The translations under genes were made by a program, and so were the position numbers. DNA of 11,490 bases, taken from assembly GCA_030145005.1 (NCBI GenBank), contig JAQYWJ010000052.1, positions 1 through 11,490 of the forward strand, given 5' to 3'. Below are positions 6,838-11,490 of the stretch, in pieces (positions within the stretch are counted from its first letter, which is position 1; each line of letters opens with the position of its first letter). The notes below the pieces were generated by a model. It was not told where the DNA came from. It searched no databases and was given only the letters and a program-made list of their open reading frames with translations. Source of the DNA: Desulfobacter sp. GTDB lineage: Bacteria; Desulfobacterota; Desulfobacteria; Desulfobacterales; Desulfobacteraceae.

Positions 6838-8281
6838 GGCAGGGTTTGCGTGCTGCAGTCACCTCGTCCAGCCGGGTCACCTTAGGAAGATAGGGCGCTG
6901 ATTTCAATTTATCCGGGTCTGAAGCGGCCTCTTTAACAATGGCTTTTACCGCCTCAATGAACTGGTCAATGTCATCTTTGGATTCGGTTTCAGTGGGCTC
7001 CACCATAAAGGCGGCATTCACCACCAGGGGGAAATATACCGTGGGGGGATGAAATCCGTAATCCAAAAGACGTTTGGCCATATCCATGGTGCTGATATGG
7101 TACTCCTGAACGCCTTTGTCGGTAAACACACATTCGTGCATGCAGGGCCTGTCATAGGGCAGGTCCAGGGTGGTTTTAAGGCTTTCCTTAATGTAGTTGG
7201 CATTGAGTACGGCGAGTTGGGACGCACGCTTCAGGCCGTCGCCTCCCATGGATAGAATATAGGCAAAGGCCTTGACCATGACGCCGAAATGGCCATAGAA
7301 GGTGTGCATCCGACCGATGCTATCGGGGCAATTTGTAATAAAGGAATAGGTATCGTTTTCCTTTTGAACCCTTGGCACAGGAAGGAAGGGAATCAGATCT
7401 TTAACCACGGCCACCGGTCCGGAACCTGGTCCGCCGCCGCCATGGGGGGTGGAAAAGGTCTTGTGAAGATTTAAATGAAGTACATCAATGCCAAGTTCGC
7501 CGGGTTTGATGATCCCCATGACGGCATTCATGTTGGCACCATCGCCATAGACAAGGCCGCCCTTGGCATGGACGATATCACAGACCTCCTTGATGTTGTC
7601 CTCAAATAGACCCAGGGTGTTGGGATTAGTGATCATGATGCCGGCGGTATCTTCGTCCATGGCCTCGGCAACCGTGGCGGGCTCCAGGATCCCTTTGGGC
7701 CCTGATTTGATATTCACGGACTTATATCCGCAAAGGCTTGCGGACGCGGGATTAGTGCCATGGGCCGTATCCGGGACAAGGATTTTCGAACGCTGCTTTC
7801 CCTGTTTGGCGTGCCAGGCATGGATCATGAGCATGCCGGTGAACTCTCCATGAGCCCCGGCCGCCGGCTGCAACGTGACGGCGGGAAACCCCGTGATTTC
7901 CCCGAGCAGTTGCTCTAACTCATACATCAGCTTTAAAGCTCCCTGGGAAAATTCATCCCCGGCCAAGGGATGGGCTGCGGCAAATCCTTTGCGGGCTGCC
8001 TGAACCTCATTGGTTTTGGGATTATATTTCATGGTGCAGGACCCCAAGGGATACATGCCGGAATCTATACTAAAATTCCATTGGGACAACCGTACAAAAT
8101 GGCGGACCACATCAAGTTCGGAAAGTTGCGGAAGTTCCGGTGCATCACCGGTAAGTGCCGGATCAAGATCTGCTCTCGGCACATCACTCCTTGGTATGGA
8201 GATGCCGCATCTGCCTTCCCGGCTTTTATCCCATAGTTCAGGTTCGTTAAATATAAGGCCTGTTGTGCCTGGCTGTGTCAT
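6827..8281 (-). CDS. gcvPB: Glycine dehydrogenase (decarboxylating) subunit 2, GcvPB
   Basis: A 484-aa PLP enzyme subunit. With GcvPA it makes the P protein that decarboxylates glycine and loads the aminomethyl group onto lipoyl-GcvH. The PLP-binding lysine is K274 in NLHKTFSTPHGGGGPGSGP (271-289), with the glycine-rich loop right after it. Other conserved blocks are YPLGSCTMKYNPK at 77-89, LQPAAGAHGEFTG at 137-149 and DTAHGTNPASA at 171-181. Length is normal for the split form. The start overlaps the gcvPA stop by 4 nt (ATGA), the usual sign of coupled translation, and a strong ribosome-binding site sits inside the gcvPA end. It is the last gene of the operon. Its final 11 nt overlap the transporter gene on the other strand and no terminator is seen. 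Confidence 0.97.
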   Translation of the reverse strand: MTQPGTTGLIFNEPELWDKSREGRCGISIPRSDVPRADLDPALTGDAPELPQLSELDVVRHFVRLSQWNFSIDSGMYPLGSCTMKYNPKTNEVQAARKGFAAAHPLAGDEFSQGALKLMYELEQLLGEITGFPAVTLQPAAGAHGEFTGMLMIHAWHAKQGKQRSKILVPDTAHGTNPASASLCGYKSVNIKSGPKGILEPATVAEAMDEDTAGIMITNPNTLGLFEDNIKEVCDIVHAKGGLVYGDGANMNAVMGIIKPGELGIDVLHLNLHKTFSTPHGGGGPGSGPVAVVKDLIPFLPVPRVQKENDTYSFITNCPDSIGRMHTFYGHFGVMVKAFAYILSMGGDGLKRASQLAVLNANYIKESLKTTLDLPYDRPCMHECVFTDKGVQEYHISTMDMAKRLLDYGFHPPTVYFPLVVNAAFMVEPTETESKDDIDQFIEAVKAIVKEAASDPDKLKSAPYLPKVTRLDEVTAARKPCLKG

Positions 8282-9615
8282 GATTGCACCTCCTTTGCCA
8301 AAAGGTCCATGGCCTGTCTGGACACGGTTTCCGTGGCACAGAAAAGATAATGGTCTGCCATGTCCGGGTAATAGGATTCAAGGGGGACCCCTGCAAACAA
8401 ATTATGTTTTTCTGCCAATTCCCTTCGCTTGTCCGCAAATCCGGCAGGGGCTTTAACGACAAATTCATTGAAAAAGGCGCTGTTATAAACGGATTCAAAC
8501 CCGGCACCCACAAGCATGTTTTTCAGGTAAACGGCCTTGTCGTGATTGAGCCGGGCAATTTCCCTGATTCCGTTTTTTCCCGCCGCTGCCATATATACGG
8601 CGGCGGTCATGGCGTTGAGTCCGTTATTGGAACATATGTTGGAAGAGGCTTTTTCCCTGCGGATATGCTGCTCTCTGGTGGCCAGGGTCAATACATATCC
8701 CCTGCGGCCCTTTGAATCCATGGTTTTTCCCACAAACCTTCCGGGAAGGTTTCTCATCATTTTCCGTGTTCCGGCTAAAAGGCCAAGTCCGGGACCACCA
8801 AAGCTTTTGGACATGCCAAGGCTTTGGCCTTCTCCTGCCACAAGATCAGCCCCAAAGTATCCCGGACTTTTCAGCAGCCCATGGGCCAGCGCCTCGGTAA
8901 ATGAGCTAATAAAGAGGCAATTTTTTTCATCGGCACAGGCCCTGAAACTGCCGAGATCTTCAATGTTTCCCAAAAAGTTAGGGGACTGAACCGCCACCCC
9001 TGCAATGCCGTCCATGGCTTTAAAGGCAGCCACATCCGTCAGGCCGTTTTTATCTGCCGGTATTTCAACTATTTCATATCCGGATGGACCTAAATAGGTC
9101 TTCATGATATGGCGATGGGCGGGATGAATCAGACTTGATACGGCGATTTTATTTGCTTTTTTTGATTTGCGAAGGGCAATCAGCGCGCATTCTGCCAGGG
9201 CGGTACCGCCATCGTAATGGGATGCCGTGGCAATATCCATACCTAAAAGCGCTGTAATCATGGTTTGAAATTCATAGATACCCTGCAAGGTTCCCTGACT
9301 TACCTCGGGCTGGTAAGGGGTGTAGGCCGTCATAAATTCGGACCTGGAAATAAGGTAGGGCACAATGGCAGGAATATGGTGGTCGTAGGAACCGGCGCCC
9401 ATCAGGCATGTATATGATCGGCATGCCGTATTTTGTGAGGCCAGTTCTTCCATTTGGGCATTTAGATCCCATTCGCTTAACGCGTCCGGCAGGTTCAATT
9501 CGGTCTTTGTTTTCGCAGAATCGGGTATGGTTTCAAATAGCTGATTCAGATCGGCGTGGCCGGTGACAGCCAGCATCTGGTCGATGTCCTGTCTGGTATG
9601 CGGCAGATAACGCAT
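8278..9615 (-). CDS. gcvPA: Glycine dehydrogenase (decarboxylating) subunit 1, GcvPA
   Basis: A 445-aa partner of GcvPB, normal length for the two-subunit P protein. Conserved blocks include RYLPHT at the N-terminus, MGAGSYDHHIPA at 72-83, TAYTPYQPEVSQGTLQ at 96-111, SHYDGGTALAE near 143, and the later REQHIRREKASSNICSNNGL-type segment that marks this subunit. It has an aminotransferase-like fold but lacks the PLP lysine, which GcvPB supplies. The ATG is 5 nt after the gcvH stop; the sequence AAAGGAT within the end of gcvH serves as ribosome-binding site. A nearby ATG at 9618 is in another frame and is not the start. Confidence 0.97.
   Translation of the reverse strand: MRYLPHTRQDIDQMLAVTGHADLNQLFETIPDSAKTKTELNLPDALSEWDLNAQMEELASQNTACRSYTCLMGAGSYDHHIPAIVPYLISRSEFMTAYTPYQPEVSQGTLQGIYEFQTMITALLGMDIATASHYDGGTALAECALIALRKSKKANKIAVSSLIHPAHRHIMKTYLGPSGYEIVEIPADKNGLTDVAAFKAMDGIAGVAVQSPNFLGNIEDLGSFRACADEKNCLFISSFTEALAHGLLKSPGYFGADLVAGEGQSLGMSKSFGGPGLGLLAGTRKMMRNLPGRFVGKTMDSKGRRGYVLTLATREQHIRREKASSNICSNNGLNAMTAAVYMAAAGKNGIREIARLNHDKAVYLKNMLVGAGFESVYNSAFFNEFVVKAPAGFADKRRELAEKHNLFAGVPLESYYPDMADHYLFCATETVSRQAMDLLAKEVQS
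8288..8294 (-). promoter_or_regulatory. Strong ribosome binding site for gcvPB
   Basis: Minus strand AGGAGGT, a full Shine-Dalgarno, lies 6 nt before the gcvPB ATG and inside the last codons of gcvPA. With the 4-nt overlap this supports tightly matched synthesis of the two P-protein subunits. Confidence 0.8.
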
Positions 9616-9620
9616 GGCAT

Positions 9621-10019
9621 TTATCCTTTCAGCATCTCAAGGTATGCAGCCTGGTCTTTAAGGCTGTCCATTTCTGACAGATCTTGGGGTTTAATTTTGA
9701 CAAGCCAACCTTTGTTATAGCAGTCGGTGTTGACAAGCTCCGGTGCATCTTCAAGTTCTGAATTTACCTCAACGATTTCACCTGAAATAGGAAGAAAAAT
9801 TTCAGATACCGCTTTAACGGACTCCACACTGCCAAATTCGTCCCCCTGGCCAAAGCTGTCACCAATTTCAGGCATTTCCACAAAAACAATTTCGCCAAGC
9901 TGGTCCTGGGCATAGTCAGAAATGCCCACACTTACCAGGTCGCCTTCAACCTTTGCCCATTCATGGTCATCGGTGTATTTGACATCTGATGGAAAATTAA
10001 GTTCTTCAATGGATTTCAT
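9621..10019 (-). CDS. gcvH: Glycine cleavage system H protein (lipoyl carrier)
   Basis: A 132-aa protein, standard GcvH length. The lipoylation site is K69 in GSVESVKAVSEIFLP, and the family blocks YTDDHEWAKVEG at 15-26, GISDYAQDQLGEIVFVEMP at 32-50, and NTDCYNKGWLVKI near 97-109 are all present. The lipoyl arm shuttles the aminomethyl group from P protein to T protein. The ATG is preceded by GAGGAG (10025-10030), a good ribosome-binding site. It follows gcvT after a 100-nt gap that contains a long hairpin, and gcvPA follows only 5 nt after its stop. No lipoate ligase or L-protein gene is in the window. Confidence 0.97.
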   Translation of the reverse strand: MKSIEELNFPSDVKYTDDHEWAKVEGDLVSVGISDYAQDQLGEIVFVEMPEIGDSFGQGDEFGSVESVKAVSEIFLPISGEIVEVNSELEDAPELVNTDCYNKGWLVKIKPQDLSEMDSLKDQAAYLEMLKG

Positions 10020-10060
10020 ATCGTCTCCTCTTTAATTATTTTCACTGTAAATCAATTTTG

Positions 10061-10119
10061 TGTTTGGTCTAAGAGTTGCCCAGATGCAAGGCGCAGATGG
10101 GTGACTTTTGGGCCAAACA
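10061..10119 (+). repeat. 59-nt near-continuous hairpin element between gcvT and gcvH
   Basis: The segment folds end to end: 10061-10087 pairs with 10093-10119 around a 5-nt loop (AAGGC). As plus-strand RNA the 27 positions give 20 Watson-Crick pairs, 5 G-U wobbles and one tandem G-A/A-G mismatch at 10083-10084 with 10096-10097. The ends are TGTTTGG and CCAAACA. As minus-strand RNA, the strand of the gcv mRNA, the wobbles become A-C mismatches, so the fold is weaker. The right end abuts the gcvT stop codon at 10120. No U-tract follows on the minus strand, so it is not a classic terminator. It resembles a REP/MITE-like dispersed element, or it is an RNA processing/stability structure; copy number cannot be judged here. 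Confidence 0.65.
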
Positions 10120-11364
10120 TTATTGGAAGTTTTTGATTGAAAGCCTTGCTGTTCTGTCAGGCCGAATGTCGGAAACAAGCCGTACCCCGATTTTGCGTTT
10201 GCCTTCAACAAGAGTTAACCGGGTACCCATGTCAAGGGGCTGGTTGACCATGACAAATCCGCAGGCAAGCCCCTTTATTTTAATATCCGGGGGCAGGTTT
10301 GGCGTGTTGATGCTGACGATGCTGTCTTCATACCAAAAGATCCCCATGTCAGTTGCACAGGTCAGTACCATGCCGATATCTTCGCCCTGCTCGGTGAGAA
10401 CCCGGCCGGCATCACCGGCCGGCACCTTTCTTAACGAGTCACCGACAAAGGCATAGGTAAAGGATGGCTGCTCCAGGTTCATCAGGCCCTGGTCCCCTAA
10501 AAATGCCTTGGTAAACTGCCGGGTACCAGCTTTAAAGGGCAGGGCAAACTCCCAGGGGTGGTTGATGAAGGGGAAATGTCCAATGTCCTGGTGGGACAGA
10601 GGCAGGCATGCACCGGCCCTTAAAGAGTCCCTGGCACCAAGACCGCAGGGTATCAGGCCATAGGGGGAACCTGCATCCAAAAGATTACACCACAATTTTT
10701 CAACTTTATCGGGCGCAATGAAAATTTCAAAACCAAATTCACCGGTATACCCGGTTCTTGACAAAATGATAGGGGTACCATCCACAAGGCTTACCCCATT
10801 GGGGGCGTCAGGGTCCAGATCGCCTTTGAAAGAGAAGTAGGGCATTTTGTTAAAAACGTTTTCTTTGTCATTAATCAGGCCTGACACGATTTTCAAGGCA
10901 TTTTTGCCCTGGACATCCAGTTTGGCAAGCTGATCTGATAAATCTTTTATTTCTAAAGATTTTCCGTCACTGTGCAAGACAAGATGCCCGGTAACTGATC
11001 CCCCCATACCTGCATTGACACAGACCATGAAGCTGATATCAGAAAATTTATAAACAATGGCATCATCAATGCAATGTCCCTTGGCATCTAAAAACGCGCC
11101 GTAAACACAGCGGCCGGATGACAGCTCGCTGATCTGTCTTGTGAAACAAAAATCAAGCAGGGCAGGGGCGTCTTTCCCCTGTACCTGGATACAGTCCATA
11201 TGGGATGTGTCAAACATACCCGCAGATTTAAGCACGGCAAGGTGCTCATTTTTAACCCCTGTATCATACCATAGCGGCATGTCAAATCCGCCGAAATCAG
11301 CCATGTTGGCTCCGGCATTTCTGTGCCATGCATTTAATGGTGTTTTTTTTAGATTATTGGTCAT
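10120..11364 (-). CDS. gcvT: Glycine cleavage system T protein (aminomethyltransferase), divergent
   Basis: A 414-aa folate-dependent aminomethyltransferase, about 50 aa longer than the E. coli protein. It should release ammonia from the aminomethyl-lipoyl GcvH and move the one-carbon unit to tetrahydrofolate. Clear family blocks are KTPLNAWHRNAGANMADFGG at 7-26, GMFDTSHM at 49-56, the catalytic-type aspartates in CIDDAIVY (D100/D101), SRTGYTGEFGFEI at 202-214 and GLGARDSLR at 241-249. It departs from the usual family: the VNAxN motif reads VNAGM, the LEAGMxLYG segment after GARDSLR reads AGACLPLSHQDI, and the C-terminal VTSG segment reads VLTCA. Its place in front of gcvH, gcvPA and gcvPB makes a T-protein role by far the most likely. 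The ATG has AAAAGGGA upstream. It is the first gene of the operon in the window; only 126 nt of upstream DNA are visible. Confidence 0.93.
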   Translation of the reverse strand: MTNNLKKTPLNAWHRNAGANMADFGGFDMPLWYDTGVKNEHLAVLKSAGMFDTSHMDCIQVQGKDAPALLDFCFTRQISELSSGRCVYGAFLDAKGHCIDDAIVYKFSDISFMVCVNAGMGGSVTGHLVLHSDGKSLEIKDLSDQLAKLDVQGKNALKIVSGLINDKENVFNKMPYFSFKGDLDPDAPNGVSLVDGTPIILSRTGYTGEFGFEIFIAPDKVEKLWCNLLDAGSPYGLIPCGLGARDSLRAGACLPLSHQDIGHFPFINHPWEFALPFKAGTRQFTKAFLGDQGLMNLEQPSFTYAFVGDSLRKVPAGDAGRVLTEQGEDIGMVLTCATDMGIFWYEDSIVSINTPNLPPDIKIKGLACGFVMVNQPLDMGTRLTLVEGKRKIGVRLVSDIRPDRTARLSIKNFQ

Positions 11365-11490
11365 GACAAAATCCCTTTTCTATGATCGAGTTTAAAAAAT
11401 GTACGGCACTTTCAGATTGTATGATTTGTAAACAACAAAAGTTTCAACGGAATCTATCCCGTGAATTTTTGAAATTTCATTGGTGTAAAA
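11365..11490 (-). promoter_or_regulatory. Upstream region of the gcv operon (partial)
   Basis: AT-rich leader or promoter DNA of gcvT, cut by the window end. On the minus strand TACAAT is a good -10 hexamer within CATACAATC, but no convincing -35 stands at the right distance. A small bulged hairpin (TTCAACGG 11443-11450 with CCGTGAA 11459-11465) and the 10-bp palindrome TGAAATTTCA at 11470-11479 are present. The conserved core expected of a glycine riboswitch is not visible here. No gene is seen in this stretch. Confidence 0.35.

Noticed and set aside
8010..8456. 148-aa plus-strand open frame across the gcvPA-gcvPB junction
   Set aside because: Antisense to the conserved GcvPB N-terminus and GcvPA C-terminus; no motif of its own.
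11443..11465. Hairpin upstream of gcvT as a terminator of a neighbouring gene
   Set aside because: Seven pairs with a bulge and only a short T-run on either side; too weak to call, and the neighbouring gene is outside the window.

Overview
The window looks like chromosomal DNA of a sulfate-reducing bacterium of the Desulfobacteraceae type (Desulfobacterota, formerly Deltaproteobacteria). This is inferred from protein style: a split glycine decarboxylase, a long acyl-CoA dehydrogenase with a C-terminal extension, and a phasin next to an ABC1/UbiB kinase. Genes have moderate GC and the gaps between them are AT-rich. The genus cannot be fixed from the sequence alone. There is no rRNA, tRNA, CRISPR array, transposase or phage gene. 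Nine protein genes fill nearly the whole window.

Layout: (1) 8-3974, all on the minus strand, reading from high to low coordinates: a 615-aa acyl-CoA dehydrogenase, then a hairpin terminator, then a small phasin-like coiled-coil protein and a UbiB/ABC1-family atypical kinase. (2) 3975-4366, a 392-bp AT-rich divergent promoter region holding two perfect palindromes, one in front of each divergent unit. (3) 4367-6837, plus strand: a metallo-beta-lactamase-fold hydrolase followed 17 bp later by an AmpG-like major facilitator transporter. (4) 6827-11364, minus strand: the glycine cleavage operon gcvT-gcvH-gcvPA-gcvPB, whose end overlaps the transporter gene tail to tail by 11 bp.

How the genes work together: the Gcv proteins form the decarboxylating, lipoyl-carrier and aminomethyl-transfer parts of the glycine cleavage (or reverse, glycine-forming) system. 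The L protein (dihydrolipoyl dehydrogenase) and lipoate attachment genes are not in the window and must lie elsewhere. The acyl-CoA dehydrogenase belongs to fatty or short-chain acyl-CoA oxidation. The phasin-like and UbiB-like genes may be partly co-transcribed with it. The hydrolase and transporter form a separate two-gene unit of unknown substrate.

There is no obvious new defence or mobile system here. The signals most worth a second look are a 59-nt, strand-asymmetric hairpin that exactly fills the space after the gcvT stop codon, the two palindromic operator candidates in the divergent promoter region, and a GcvT whose usual substrate-site motifs are altered.
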